Positions 8,478 to 20,200 of a DNA stretch of 64,000 bases are shown piece by piece. Source of the DNA: Bacteroides sp. MSB163 (GTDB lineage: Bacteria > Bacteroidota > Bacteroidia > Bacteroidales > Bacteroidaceae). The number at the start of each line of letters is the position of its first letter. Positions within the stretch are counted from its first letter, which is position 1. The translations under genes and the position numbers were made by a program. The stretch is from NCBI RefSeq assembly GCF_036416795.1, contig NZ_CP143867.1, positions 930,001 to 994,000 on the forward strand, read 5' to 3'. Under the pieces are notes generated by a model. It did no database searches. It worked only from the letters and a program-made list of their open reading frames with translations, and was not told where the DNA came from.

Positions 8478-11400
8478 TCAAATACTATTTATTTCATCTT
8501 CTTTATTCTTGAATTTATGCAGTTGAATATATTCCTTGGGCGACACCTTATATTGTTCCTTGAAACAACGACTAAAATAACCCGGATCTGAGAATCCCAA
8601 CTGATAGGCAACTTCTGATATGGAGAACTGTCCGGTTCTGATAAGCAATTCGGCTTTTATCACACGATACTCTTTGATAAGCTCTATAGGAGATTTGCCG
8701 GTCAAAGATTTTATTTTATTATACATAGTAGTTCTTCCCAACTTGAGATGAACAGCCAGATCATTGACCGTCAATTCCGTATCATGTATATTAGTATCTA
8801 TCCATTCCATAAGTTCCTTCATGAACTCTTGATCACGATTGGTCACCACCACATCCTCCTGTGATACAAACTCTTCAATGCGATGATTGGCAGACTGAGA
8901 TGAGAAATGTTCAAAAAGCAATCTGCGCCGTGTAAGGAGATTGTCTATGCAAACCAGCAAAAATTCCACACTAAATGGTTTGGTAATATAGCTATCTGCC
9001 CCATACTTTATAGCTTTAAATTTATCTTCCGAAGTTTGTTTTGCCGTAAGCATAATAATAGGAACATGACTGGTCTCAAAGTTATGGCGAAGCTTATCCA
9101 CCAATTCGATTCCATCCATCCGCGGCATGATTAAATCTGTCACGATAACGTCCGGTTGATGGACAGCGATTTTGTCCAATGCATCCACCCCATCCACAGC
9201 TTCAATCACTCTATAACTCTCCATCAAGTTATTAAAGATAAATTTACGTATCTCTGCATTATCGTCAACAAGCAAAATTGTTGGCGCATCCTTTGGAAGA
9301 GCCTGTTCTGAATAAGTCGCTGATATATTTTTCATGTCAGTCGACACCGAATAATTATTTTCATCCGCTACAGTGTCAAAATCAATCTGCTCCATACTGA
9401 AATGTTGATTACCCCGCAAGAGTTTTATTGTGAAGGTACTGCCTTTCCCCACCGTACTTTCCACATTAATGGTACCATGATGTAATTCCACAATCTCCCG
9501 ACACAAAGCTAAGCCTATTCCACTTCCATGTATATCTCTCCTTATCGCTTTCCGAAATTGTGAGAAACGGGCAAATATCTGTTTCTGGTGTTCTTTGGAG
9601 ATTCCCACTCCGGAATCATCTACAGATATATAAACACAGTCCTTTTCATCTTCTGCCTCCTTACATGTTATAGACAGAGAAACCCTCCCATTATCCGGAG
9701 TAAATTTAAAAGCATTGGAAAGTAAATTGTATAACACACTCTCCATTCGCTCCGTATCAATCCATAACATAATACAACTATGAGAAACTGTCAATAAGAG
9801 AGTGATTTTTCGTTCATCAGCCATATCCCTGAAGTCTTTAAGTACATTCTGAGCTATGGGTATAATATCAGCATTCTGTACTTTAAGTTCCAATTTGTCT
9901 TTAACTATTTTACGGAAGTCGAGTAATTGGTTTATTAAAGATAACATCCGTTTGGAATTCTTGTATGACATTCCTAAACTGTCTTGTCCTCTTTTTGACA
10001 ATGTTTCCCGTTTTTGCAAATCCTCCAATCCTCCAATAATAAGGGTCAAAGGAGTGCGCAATTCATGTGAAATATTAGTAAAGAATCTTATCTTCATTTC
10101 CGACATGTGTTGTTCCATCCTTGTTTCTGCACGAAGCTTTGTCATTATATAAAGTGTGCGCATTACAAGCCATAATACAGCTAAAAACAGAATACTATAT
10201 ATACAATAAGCATACCAGCTGAGCCATGGAGGAGTAGCAATGTGAATCTTCATCGTAATCTCCGGACTGTTCATCAACTCATTGCCAACAAAAGCTTTGA
10301 CATGAAAAGTATAATGCCCATGAGGAACTTTTGAATAATAGGCACTGTTTACTTTTCGCGAAATAGTCCAAGTATTATCATACCCTTCCAAATAATACAT
10401 ATAATTTACTTTGTCTTGCAATCGGAAATTAAGTGATGCAAACTCTACCCGGAAGAGTAAATAATTATATGGTAATTCTATCTCATTCTTTGTTATATCA
10501 GTCTCCAAAAAAGGATTTGCGATCTTCTGATCCTGTATTTCCAGATCCGTGAATGACAGACGATATTCATATTGAGAGAACTGCACTTTATGAGTATTTA
10601 TCATCTGTAGTTTATTTAGCCCTCCAAAAAGGATAGTGCCTTTAGCGTCAGTGGCAACGGATGCTTCATTATAAGATATCGGAGTAGAGTTGCTCCATAG
10701 AGAATAATCAGTGAATATTTTCTGCTGAGGTTCAAAACGCATGATTCCTTTCTCGGTCGAAATCCAAATATTCTTGTCAATATCTTCGGCTGCAGCCAAC
10801 ACGATATTGTCAAGCAAGCCATTAACTGTCGTATAATTCACAAATATGGGTACCTCATTGTCGGAATATCCTTTTATTAAACTTAATCCTCCTCCATAAG
10901 TTGATAGCCATATCTGTCCGGAGGAATCTTTCAATATATGTATGACATCATTTCCTCCAATAGAATTCTTACTGCCCGGATAGCGTCTACATACAGTAAA
11001 TTGCATTTCTTCGGGTGATTCTGAAGGATTACATATCATCAATCCCTCAGTCGTAGCTATAAACATTCTATCTAATGTATCACTAAGTATATATCTGACT
11101 CGCTTGCCCTCTCCCCTAGGATAATTGGGGAAATTATTATAAATATTTATAAAGCGATCAGAGTCGATATCAGACAACAGATTTACTCCTCCTTCAAAAG
11201 TCGCAATCCATATTCTGCCAAAACAATCCTGGTCAATAGCATAAACATGATTATCAGAAAGTGACCCAATATCTCCTTCTACATGAAGATAATGATTAAA
11301 TTTATATTCCTTCCCGTCAGGGGTAAGACGCCACAACCCATTTCCTTTAGTCCCAACCCAAATATTTCGAAGTGAATCCTCAAAAATAGCATATATCTTG

Positions 11401-12863
11401 CCTAATGGATTTCCATTATCAGAATGAGAATAGAGATGTTTTAAATTGTATTGACTATCATAACAATATAATCTACCATTCTTTGTTCCGACCCATAGAT
11501 TACTATCTCTATCCAATTGGAGAGCGCGTATATTATCTGGATAATTCGTGTCCTGTCCACTTGAAAGTTGGAAAATATCCGACCGGGCATCTTCTATAAC
11601 AATTTTCACTAATCCTTTTTCATAATATGGCGAAAGCCACATGACATTATCATCATCTATTTCGAAAGCGGTAACTCCATTTGTCATTCTGAAATCGGTT
11701 GAAGGTACATTAAAGAAAGGTTCTACCAAGTCTTTCTCCCGGTTATAATAGCCAAAACCTGCTTGTTTCATTTTTATCCATACAACATCATTACATTCTT
11801 GTACTACGCTCAATGTATCGGAAAAATAATCAACAGTATTCAACTCTTGACTGAAGTGTTTATAATCACATCTTGAGGGATCAAAGCGTGTAATACCCGG
11901 GCACAAATCGGTTATCCACACAGTATTGTGAGAATCAACTGTCATGTGGCATATATGCTGTGGCACAATACCTGACGGCATTTTATCTTCCAAAGCATTC
12001 ATCTTTTTCTTCAGCACTTTAACCCCACTGAAGGAAGTACCGATATATAGTTCACTTCCATCTGCTGCACTAGCCAGAGTCGTTATGCCATCTATTTTGA
12101 TATCATCATAGCAAAGTAGAGAGTAGCCTTTCAAAAACCGAGAAATCAAGTAATATTTTGTAGCGAAAGCAATTCCTTCACCTACAACGGCTGCTGCAAT
12201 AATCGGTTCATCACTTTTAATACGCATCTCAATCTGAAAATCGGGTGTTATAGTTATCACACGCCTCCCCCTATCGCAAACCAGCCAAACAGCACCATCA
12301 ACTGTTTCACACATAAAAGAAACAGCGGAATCTATCTGTCTATTTCCAATAAAACTATGAGCCGTCAGAGGGGAGCTGTTTTTGGAACCAGAGAAACATA
12401 CCACGCCATTATCTTGAAACTCAACCCATACAGTCCCTGTTTTATGACAAAATAAGACTTTTCCTATACGATAAGATTTCCCAGCAAGTTGATCTACAAG
12501 TTGATCTATACTCTCGAATTGTTCTGTAAAACGATTAAAGCGATAGAGGTGCCCATCGTAAGTCTGAAACCATAAATGCCCGTTCGCATCCTCCATGACC
12601 TGAGTGAAACGATTATGCTGTACCGGAAGATTATCCGGATCATTGCAATAATTTTTAAAATGGTAACCGTCAAAACGGCTTATCCCATTCCAAGTACATA
12701 TCCAGACAAAACCTCTTGAATCGGTATAAATATCTAAAATGTTATTATGCACGAGTCCATCTAACGATGTGTACGTTGAAAAAGTACCTCGTAAAGATTG
12801 TGCTGATATCGTCATTGGAGATATCCAAATGCAGAAAAACAATATATGTAGAAATTTCCTCAT
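8478..12863 (-). CDS. Hybrid two-component system regulator (HTCS) of the pectin PUL
   Basis: This 1461-residue one-protein two-component system has a signal peptide at 1-21 and periplasmic beta-propeller repeats (Reg_prop, many GxxWxGT/WIATF-type motifs) at roughly 30-790. A Y_Y_Y domain is near 800-865 and a transmembrane helix near 875-900. The histidine kinase has H933 in NISHELRTPLTLI, followed by a HATPase with GSGIGLALC. The response regulator has D1243 in VIVTDLIMPRMDG, and a C-terminal AraC-type helix-turn-helix covers about 1350-1455. HTCS proteins bind a glycan fragment in the periplasm and activate the cognate SusC/SusD operon. The gene lies between CE8 and GH28 genes in the same orientation, which makes a pectin-derived oligosaccharide its likely ligand. 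Confidence 0.95.
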   Translation of the reverse strand: MRKFLHILFFCIWISPMTISAQSLRGTFSTYTSLDGLVHNNILDIYTDSRGFVWICTWNGISRFDGYHFKNYCNDPDNLPVQHNRFTQVMEDANGHLWFQTYDGHLYRFNRFTEQFESIDQLVDQLAGKSYRIGKVLFCHKTGTVWVEFQDNGVVCFSGSKNSSPLTAHSFIGNRQIDSAVSFMCETVDGAVWLVCDRGRRVITITPDFQIEMRIKSDEPIIAAAVVGEGIAFATKYYLISRFLKGYSLLCYDDIKIDGITTLASAADGSELYIGTSFSGVKVLKKKMNALEDKMPSGIVPQHICHMTVDSHNTVWITDLCPGITRFDPSRCDYKHFSQELNTVDYFSDTLSVVQECNDVVWIKMKQAGFGYYNREKDLVEPFFNVPSTDFRMTNGVTAFEIDDDNVMWLSPYYEKGLVKIVIEDARSDIFQLSSGQDTNYPDNIRALQLDRDSNLWVGTKNGRLYCYDSQYNLKHLYSHSDNGNPLGKIYAIFEDSLRNIWVGTKGNGLWRLTPDGKEYKFNHYLHVEGDIGSLSDNHVYAIDQDCFGRIWIATFEGGVNLLSDIDSDRFINIYNNFPNYPRGEGKRVRYILSDTLDRMFIATTEGLMICNPSESPEEMQFTVCRRYPGSKNSIGGNDVIHILKDSSGQIWLSTYGGGLSLIKGYSDNEVPIFVNYTTVNGLLDNIVLAAAEDIDKNIWISTEKGIMRFEPQQKIFTDYSLWSNSTPISYNEASVATDAKGTILFGGLNKLQMINTHKVQFSQYEYRLSFTDLEIQDQKIANPFLETDITKNEIELPYNYLLFRVEFASLNFRLQDKVNYMYYLEGYDNTWTISRKVNSAYYSKVPHGHYTFHVKAFVGNELMNSPEITMKIHIATPPWLSWYAYCIYSILFLAVLWLVMRTLYIMTKLRAETRMEQHMSEMKIRFFTNISHELRTPLTLIIGGLEDLQKRETLSKRGQDSLGMSYKNSKRMLSLINQLLDFRKIVKDKLELKVQNADIIPIAQNVLKDFRDMADERKITLLLTVSHSCIMLWIDTERMESVLYNLLSNAFKFTPDNGRVSLSITCKEAEDEKDCVYISVDDSGVGISKEHQKQIFARFSQFRKAIRRDIHGSGIGLALCREIVELHHGTINVESTVGKGSTFTIKLLRGNQHFSMEQIDFDTVADENNYSVSTDMKNISATYSEQALPKDAPTILLVDDNAEIRKFIFNNLMESYRVIEAVDGVDALDKIAVHQPDVIVTDLIMPRMDGIELVDKLRHNFETSHVPIIMLTAKQTSEDKFKAIKYGADSYITKPFSVEFLLVCIDNLLTRRRLLFEHFSSQSANHRIEEFVSQEDVVVTNRDQEFMKELMEWIDTNIHDTELTVNDLAVHLKLGRTTMYNKIKSLTGKSPIELIKEYRVIKAELLIRTGQFSISEVAYQLGFSDPGYFSRCFKEQYKVSPKEYIQLHKFKNKEDEINSI

Positions 12864-12894
12864 AAATAAAGGGTTTATTGGAACAAATATAAAA

Positions 12895-13891
12895 CTATTC
12901 TTCTCCCCACACAGCCTTCAGCTTATATTTTTCAATTTCTTCCGATGTGAGTTGCCGACTCCATACTACTCTTTTGCCAGTTCCAGCCCCAGGTCCCTTA
13001 TTATTATATTCGGCATAAAATGCAGTTCCGCTCTGTACGATAGCTTTCTTCCAATCTGACCAACCTTCCGGACATATATGAGTACCCAAAAAACAATTAA
13101 AAAAGACAGTTTGAGCATGGATTCTCCAAGGGCGACCCAGAAAAACATGATCTACATTCTTCGCTGCAATCAAGGAACAGCTATCAAAAATAAATCCATA
13201 TTGTTGTCCTTTACAAGTCGATGCAGCTGTTATATAAGAGTTCTTTTTACTCAAAATAGTGCATTCTTTAAAATAAGCTGTCGCACTTCCGAAAATGAAG
13301 TCCGTGGTTCCTTCAATCAGACAGTTTACAAACAAATAGCACTTGTTTCGACTACATAATTCATCTTCTTTCAGATTTCCGATACCATATAGGAACAACG
13401 TATCATGATTGCCTTTTATATGGCAATTTATGTAACGTTGCCTATCACCCATACAAAGTAATGCTACCGTTTGCCCTACAGCAGGTTCCGACGAATTCTC
13501 AATCGTAATGTTTTCTGCAACAAAAGAATCAGCAGCATTAATGATAGTTGCCGTTCCCGGAGTGCCAATGCGCACTCCGGTTTTTCCTGGTAATCTGGCA
13601 GAATCATGCCAAGTGATGACCGTTTGCCCTCCCGGCCTACCAATAATCCTGAGATTTTTCTTTGACGAAGGTATATTAACTTTCTCTTGATATATTCCTT
13701 CCTCTAAAAATACAACTGTTTCACGGTCGCAAAAATCAGGAACAGCCACTATTGCCTCACTTAAAGTTTTAAAATTACCACTTCCATCAGCAGATACGAC
13801 AAAATCTGCCTGATAAAGTGAATCGCCTGCATTCGCTGTAATATCCGTTACCGATAAAATAACGAGAAAAAAAATATATAAATATTTTCAT
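12895..13891 (-). CDS. CE8 pectin methylesterase, frameshifted in the signal peptide
   Basis: The CE8 domain is intact: Q in GQTVALL, Asp in GNHDTLFL, the nucleophile Asp in TTDFIFGSA and Arg in LGRPWR. It removes methyl esters from galacturonan. The ATG at 13891 starts a signal peptide, but a run of eight T (minus strand, 13874-13867) puts it out of frame and it stops after about 35 codons. With seven T the frame would read MKIFIYFFLVILSVTDITANA and continue straight into the catalytic domain (331 residues). In the downstream frame the first usable start is a GTG at 13749, which would give a 284-residue protein without export signal and with a clipped N-terminus. It is therefore a pseudogene, a slippage-controlled gene, or a sequencing error. 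It starts 6 bp after the GH28 stop. Confidence 0.85.
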
Positions 13892-13897
13892 CTTAGC

Positions 13898-15550
13898 TTA
13901 TTTATATACAACGCTCCCTTCCGCCTTATTTGAAACAAAAGCGTTTCTCTCCGATATACAAGAAGAAACTGAAATCAACCGATTGCGACTGCCCGTTACT
14001 ATCAAAGCGTTCCCATCTATCCGGCGACATTGAAAACCTATAACAGTTAAATCTTTCACATTATTGAGCATCAATGCCGGACCACTTTTAGGAGTAACCA
14101 TCACATTACGCAGGTTTACATTGGTAGCTTCGTGTATCTTTGCACCTTCGTCAGCGTATATGTGACAATCTTCTATAAATACATTCCGGACATTCATCTC
14201 CGGCAGTCCGTTGAAAAGCATTGCCCGTTTTGCTCCGTGACAGGTTACCTGCGATATATATATATCCTTGAATTGTGGCGTAGTCTCATCTGCATCAAAA
14301 GCAATCATGTCCTCGTCTTGTTCCGGTAGTTTCACGCTCACCCGTTTCCCATAGAACAAGTCAAATAGTAAAGCTTCCGAAACGATATCATTCATCATGA
14401 TATTTTTAATGTAAATGTTCTCTACAACACCTCCACGTCCACGTTTACTCTTGAATCTCAGGCCTACATCCGTACCCGAAAAGCGACAATTGGATACGGC
14501 AATGTTCTTTACTCCCCCACTCATCTCGCTGCCCACAACAAAGCCTCCATGTCCATGATAGCAAACGCAGTTGTCCACAATAATATTAGAAGCCGGTATA
14601 CCACGACGACGTCCCTCTTCATCTTTGCCACTTTTAATACAGATAGCATCATCACCTACATCAAACCAACTGTCGGTAAGAAGCAAATTGGTACATGACT
14701 CAATATCTATTCCATCACCATTCTTGGCATACCACGGACAACGCACAGCGATATTGTGAACAATAATATCACGGCTAAGAGAGAGGTGTACATTCCAACA
14801 AGGAGAATTTTGGAACACAATTCCTTCCAGCAAAACTCCATCACATTCTCTGAAATTCACCATTACAGGTCGTAAAAAGTCACGAACGCTTTCAAAATCC
14901 TCCATTGTCTTAGCCCAGGGAACAATGTTTTGAATGGCATCTTTGGCACCGCGATAGTAACTTTCCGTAGGATACCACAACTCACCATCCTCACTAAGTA
15001 TTCCTCCACTTTGTATACATTCATTCCATACCATAGGTGGCATTTCATTCTTCTTTCCAAGGCGCCAAATATCACCTGCACCATCTATGATTCCCTTGCC
15101 AGTAACAGCTACATTGCTCTTTCTCACAGCCGAAAGCTGAGGCTTGCAACGGAACGTCTTACACCCCTCAAACACGGTTTCGACAATGGGATAGAGAGAC
15201 TTGTCTTGGCTGAAAACCACTATCGAATTGTCTGACAGATGTAATTCCACATTGTTTTCCAATTCAATTGGTCCGGTCAGCCACACCCCTTGGGGCACAA
15301 TCAAACGTCCCCCTCCCTTTGAAGCAAGATATTGAATGGCTTTCTCAAAAGCTTCACTATTGAGTGTCACTCCATCACCAGAACCGCCAAAATCTGTTAA
15401 GCAGATATTTAAATCAGGGATTACAGGCCGCTCAATAACAGGCATTTCAAACGGTAAATCACGATAAATGTCTTTCATATCCTTTGCTTGCAATTTCATA
15501 CTTGAAAAGGACATAATTATAAATAGAAAAATTAATAACTGATTTTTCAT
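13898..15550 (-). CDS. GH28 polygalacturonase-like glycoside hydrolase (SusCD-proximal)
   Basis: Start at 15550 (MKNQLLIFLFIIMSFSSMKLQA) gives a clean signal peptide and 550 residues; the frame reaches 15577 inside the SusD end. GH28 motifs are in order: NGDGIDIESC, GDDAICIKSG (catalytic Asp pair 300-301), GHGGFVVGSE and RFKSKRGRGG. It is clearly homologous to the GH28 at 6788-8386, including the N-terminal DFGGSGDGVTLNSEAF and GGGRLIVPQGVWLTGPI stretches. It has an extra insertion (about residues 185-215) before the helix core. It lies 17 bp after susD and 6 bp before CE8, so it is in the SusC-SusD transcript. It probably attacks a different pectin linkage or chain end from its paralogue; that is inference. 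Confidence 0.9.
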   Translation of the reverse strand: MKNQLLIFLFIIMSFSSMKLQAKDMKDIYRDLPFEMPVIERPVIPDLNICLTDFGGSGDGVTLNSEAFEKAIQYLASKGGGRLIVPQGVWLTGPIELENNVELHLSDNSIVVFSQDKSLYPIVETVFEGCKTFRCKPQLSAVRKSNVAVTGKGIIDGAGDIWRLGKKNEMPPMVWNECIQSGGILSEDGELWYPTESYYRGAKDAIQNIVPWAKTMEDFESVRDFLRPVMVNFRECDGVLLEGIVFQNSPCWNVHLSLSRDIIVHNIAVRCPWYAKNGDGIDIESCTNLLLTDSWFDVGDDAICIKSGKDEEGRRRGIPASNIIVDNCVCYHGHGGFVVGSEMSGGVKNIAVSNCRFSGTDVGLRFKSKRGRGGVVENIYIKNIMMNDIVSEALLFDLFYGKRVSVKLPEQDEDMIAFDADETTPQFKDIYISQVTCHGAKRAMLFNGLPEMNVRNVFIEDCHIYADEGAKIHEATNVNLRNVMVTPKSGPALMLNNVKDLTVIGFQCRRIDGNALIVTGSRNRLISVSSCISERNAFVSNKAEGSVVYK

Positions 15551-15567
15551 TCTATATCGATTAAAAG

Positions 15568-17220
15568 TTAATCCCAACCTTCATTTTGATACCCCTTCAG
15601 CGCTAAATTCAATTCTATTGCAGCCAAAGGTATAGGGCGCAGATAAAATTTGGTGGTAATCCTCCCCACAGGAATATCCGGATTGTGCGCTTCCACATAT
15701 TCTGCTAATTTCCCCGTTCTAGTCAGGTCTGTCCAACGATGGTACTCCCCAGCCAATTCGCGGGCACGTTCATTCAAAATATAATCAATGTTCATCTCAG
15801 ATGCGACCGCAGGTGTTGCTTTAGCACGATTACGTACAATATTAATATAAGAGACCGCTTCTTCCGGTTTATTCAACTTAATATAAGCTTCCGCAGCTAT
15901 CAGATTTGTCTCTGCTAAACGAGCTAAATAGATGTCACGCATAGAAGAAGTAATCTTAAAATACTGTTTTCCATTCTCTATATCATCAAACTTACGAAAT
16001 GGAGCTACTCCACAGATATCTGCAGACATTTTAGCTTGATAAGAGGTTTGTTCATTGCTAATATTATTTCCTTCCGGAAGCATTTCCACTATAATTGCAT
16101 TTTTACGACTGTCAAGAGCCGAGCGCCAACTTGCTATGTTTGCAATCTCCCAAGAAGGACAATAATAATAAATCACTTCACTCGTATTTTTCTTTTTCTC
16201 ATCATAATAGTCCCAATAACTTTGACGCAACTCAAGCATAAAAGTTCCTTCATATCGTTCATCTTGAGCCGGATTATCCGTATTTGTATTAAATACTTCA
16301 TGCATCCATAATGTGGGAGTTAATGTAGAGGAGGTATATTTATGACCAGCTTCTGCACCTTTTAAATAAGGTCCGTAATCAGCTTGTTGTCTGTTTCCAT
16401 CTTTCTGTACATCAGCTACAGTTGCTACATTGTAATCAATAAAAAATAGAATCTCCTCATTCCTTTCCCCTTGGTTACTGAACAAAGTTGTAAATGGCGT
16501 GGTCAAAGGAGCACCAGCTCCTGCATTTTTAGCTGATGTAACGGCTGCATTAAAATCTTTCTCATCATGAGTGAGGTATCCTTTGCATAAATAAGCTTTT
16601 GCCAAATAATGTTTAGCAGCGACTTTTGTAAAACGACCGTCGCTTGATTTCTCAGCAAGCACAGATGAAGAAGAAGCCAACTCTGTCAATTCATCAATAA
16701 TAAATTGGAAAATAGATTCCGCACTCTCTCGCTGTACACTTGCAATAGGAGAAGTAGTACGTGTGGTCACTAAAGGAACTCCACCGAACTGCTGTACTAA
16801 ATTCAAATAATAAAATGCACGTAAACCACGTGCTTCAGCAATGCGCTCGGCACGGCTATCATCTTCACCTCCCCAATAAATCACTTCATTCGCTAAAGAA
16901 ATAGCCTTGTAGTGTTCCTTATAAAATGTTGTCACATTTTCTTCGGCACTTGAATAGTTCTGACCATACAAGTTACAAACTTGCACAGAAGTACGTCCAC
17001 TTGCAAAAAGATCAGTTCCTCCCTCAAACAGCCAAGGAGCATCACTATATATAGTTCTTAATGAGCCATAAGCAGCATTACACAAACTTTCAAACCCAGC
17101 TGATGTGTTATAGTAATCAGCTCCCGGTACATTCGATTTATTATCCTGTTCCAAGAAATCAGAACATCCAGCTAATATTGCAAATAAAAAGACTGTCACA
17201 ACTGTATATAACTTTTTCAT
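15568..17220 (-). CDS. SusD-like surface glycan-binding lipoprotein (pectin PUL)
   Basis: This 550-residue protein starts at MKKLYTVVTVFLFAILAGCSDFLEQ, with the lipobox Cys about residue 19. A frame extension to 17250 adds only leader codons. SusD-type features are an N-terminal helical core with AAYGSLRTIYSD and ARGLRAFYYLNLVQQFGGVPL, and a C-terminal RARELAGEYHRWTDLTRTG with TKFYLRPIP. SusD lipoproteins cap the SusC transporter on the cell surface and hold the oligosaccharide. The gene begins 16 bp after the susC stop, the usual pairing. With GH28 and CE8 downstream, the ligand is probably a galacturonan-type oligosaccharide. Confidence 0.92.
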   Translation of the reverse strand: MKKLYTVVTVFLFAILAGCSDFLEQDNKSNVPGADYYNTSAGFESLCNAAYGSLRTIYSDAPWLFEGGTDLFASGRTSVQVCNLYGQNYSSAEENVTTFYKEHYKAISLANEVIYWGGEDDSRAERIAEARGLRAFYYLNLVQQFGGVPLVTTRTTSPIASVQRESAESIFQFIIDELTELASSSSVLAEKSSDGRFTKVAAKHYLAKAYLCKGYLTHDEKDFNAAVTSAKNAGAGAPLTTPFTTLFSNQGERNEEILFFIDYNVATVADVQKDGNRQQADYGPYLKGAEAGHKYTSSTLTPTLWMHEVFNTNTDNPAQDERYEGTFMLELRQSYWDYYDEKKKNTSEVIYYYCPSWEIANIASWRSALDSRKNAIIVEMLPEGNNISNEQTSYQAKMSADICGVAPFRKFDDIENGKQYFKITSSMRDIYLARLAETNLIAAEAYIKLNKPEEAVSYINIVRNRAKATPAVASEMNIDYILNERARELAGEYHRWTDLTRTGKLAEYVEAHNPDIPVGRITTKFYLRPIPLAAIELNLALKGYQNEGWD

Positions 17221-17236
17221 AATCATATTTCTACTA

Positions 17237-20200
17237 TTAAAATTTAACATTTAATCCTAATTGATAAGTAACAGAACTCGGTCCTCCTGTTCCATCTGAA
17301 ATTTTAGCATCAGCCCATTCCGGATCAAATCCTTTATAATCTGTGAAAGTGAAAGGATTCAATATATTAGCGTAAATACGCAAATTCTCAAGACCTATTT
17401 TCTTTATCAGTTTTTTAGAAAAAGTATATCCAACTGTTATATTTTTAATTTTCCAATAAGAAGCATCCACATAATTATTAGATTCAAATTCTTTATTCTT
17501 ACTAGTATACCAACCATTTCCACCGCCATAATTATAAGCTGCCCCATCAAACGGATACGGATAAGAGCCTACGGTTGTATGGTCAGCCACTATATTAGGA
17601 TTGGATGTAAGTGAGGTCGTTGTTTTTCCATCCCACGTATAATTGAATATTGGAGCACCCTCTGGAATATAAAAATCCATATTCAATTTAGTTCGTCCAC
17701 GGTCACTATAATTTGTAAATTCTTCCATAAAAGGACTATATAACAAATGCCCTTGCTTCGTATTTATACTCATAGAAAAATCCCAATTCTTATATGACAA
17801 AGTGGTAGACAAGTTTCCAGTCCATTTCGGTAAAGCATGCCCCAATATCTGCCGATCATCATCATTCAGTTTCCCATCTTTATTTGCGTCTTCATAAGTC
17901 ATACATCCTTCAAAATAGCCATACCATTCAGAATTGGTCTTTGTCACCCCATTAATCGTTACTAACTCATTCGCTTTTGCTTGAGTACATATTCCCAATT
18001 GTTTCAAATCATAAGCAACATCAATGGGTTGCCCGATAAACCAACGCTCGGCACGCATGTCTTCTTTCTTACCTTGTAGTTCAAGAATTTCATTTTTATT
18101 CTTAGCGAATGAGGCCGTTATATCCCAATAAAAATCCTTTGATTGAAATAATATTCCTTTCAACATCAATTCCACTCCGCTATTACGCACTTTACCTACA
18201 TTCGCAGTCATACTTCCATTATAGGAACCTTGTTCTAATAATAATTTCATATCCATAAGCAGATCTTTGGATGTTTTTGTATACCAATCAAATGTACCAG
18301 AAACTCGTCCTCCCAAGAAAGCAAAATCCAGACCTGTATTAAATTCCGTGGTAGTTTCCCAACTTAATAATTCATTCATAATACCAGGACCAAATCCTTT
18401 ACCGAAGCCAGAATAATAAAGCTGATTGGCAAGAAATGAAGTTTCATAATTTCCTACAGAAGCATTATTTCCCGTAGCACCATAGCTAACACGTAATTTC
18501 AGATTATTAATCCACGACATACTGCTTTTAACAAAATTCTCTTCACTAATACGCCACGCTAATGCCGCTGAAGGAAACATTCCCCAGCGATGACCTTCTT
18601 TGAATTTTGAAGAACCATCCCAACGAGTAGACAAAGTAGCCAGATATTTCCCTTTATAACCATAATTTACACGTAAAGCATATGAAAGCATTGTCGATTT
18701 CCCATAAGAACTCTTCACATCGCTATAGCCCGAAGCAGCCGAACCCAAATTATACCACAAAGTTTCAGAAGTAACATTATTTCCTGTTAACTCATATTTT
18801 TCAGCTTCTGTGCTATAAACACTCATCAAAGCCATAGCATTCAAAGTATGACTTTCACCGAATGTCTTAATGTAATTCACTTGTGTATCCCATGTATAAG
18901 AAAAATATTCATCTTTAGTTATAGTCGCTTTAGCATCACCGGTAGGATTGTCTTTAGCATTGTAAGTCCCTGCTTGTTCTTCAGAAAGCCCACCATAGTA
19001 TTCTCCTCTTCGTTTAGTAGACATTGTTGGAGAGAATGTTGTTTTAACCAATATTTCTTCTATCGGCTGATATTGCAAATACATCGTTGTCAATACGCGA
19101 TATCCTTTAGTTTTATCCTCGGAATTCATTGCATCAACTAAAGGCGAAACTGTAGAAGTAAACCCTGCCGGATACGCCTCACTTTTCTCTTGTCCAGCTA
19201 CCAAATCTTTACCTGGCATATAATTCAGTTCTCCAGTTGCAGTATTGTAAGGAAGCCAAAAGCCATTAGAGCGAAAAGATGTCTGTACTGCTCTTCTCGA
19301 ACCATAATTATACTCAAAAGCGACCAGATTAGCTGTTGCCCCCATGGCCAATTGCCTATTTATCTTACCATCAATTGCTAATTTCAGATTATAGCGTCTC
19401 AATCCATCACCCATTACCCCATCCTCTTGTTGATAACCAGTACCTACACGATAGGAAACTTTTTTTCCAGCACCTGACACTTGGATGAAATGATTCTGCT
19501 GTGTACCATCTTTAAGCATTAGATCAGTCCAGTCTGTAAAATCATGGTTCAAAAACTGCTCTTGCATTTTAGGAGCATTTTTATTCCAACAAGCTTTCAT
19601 ATTTGTTGTTGTTATTTCAAGAGGTAACCGTCCATTAATAATCGCTGCATTCTCAACAGGTGTAGCATATCTCATATAACGGTAGTTAATCCATTCAATC
19701 GGGTCCATAAAGTCAGGCATCCGCGCAACAGTTTTATATCCAGCATAGCCATCATATGTGACAGACACTTTCATGTCTTCTCCTGCTTTGGCTTGCTTAG
19801 TAGTAACAATGACAACACCATTGGTAGCACGCGAACCATAAATAGCTGTGGAAGAGGCGTCTTTCAATATGTCTATTTTTTCAATATCTGAAGGATTGAG
19901 AAAATTAATATCATCACAAATAATACCATCTACTACAAATAAAGGTTGGGTACTACTTCCTAATGTACTTTTACCGCGAATGGAAATATTGAAACTCTCA
20001 CCTACACGGCTGGATGATTGGCTAATATCCACCCCTGCAACTTGCCCCTGTAAAGACTCCATAACTGTAGTAGCTCCTTTGGATGTCAGTTTAGTATTAT
20101 CCACACTACCAATAGCACCTGTTAAATCTGATTTCTTCTGCACACCATAGCCAACTACCACAACCTCTTCCAGAGCCTGGGCATCTTCTTTCAAAGTAAC

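Noticed and set aside
6788..15550. The two GH28 genes as a recent duplication
   Set aside because: Motifs and layout are shared, but the sequences differ widely and one has an extra insertion, so they are old paralogues.
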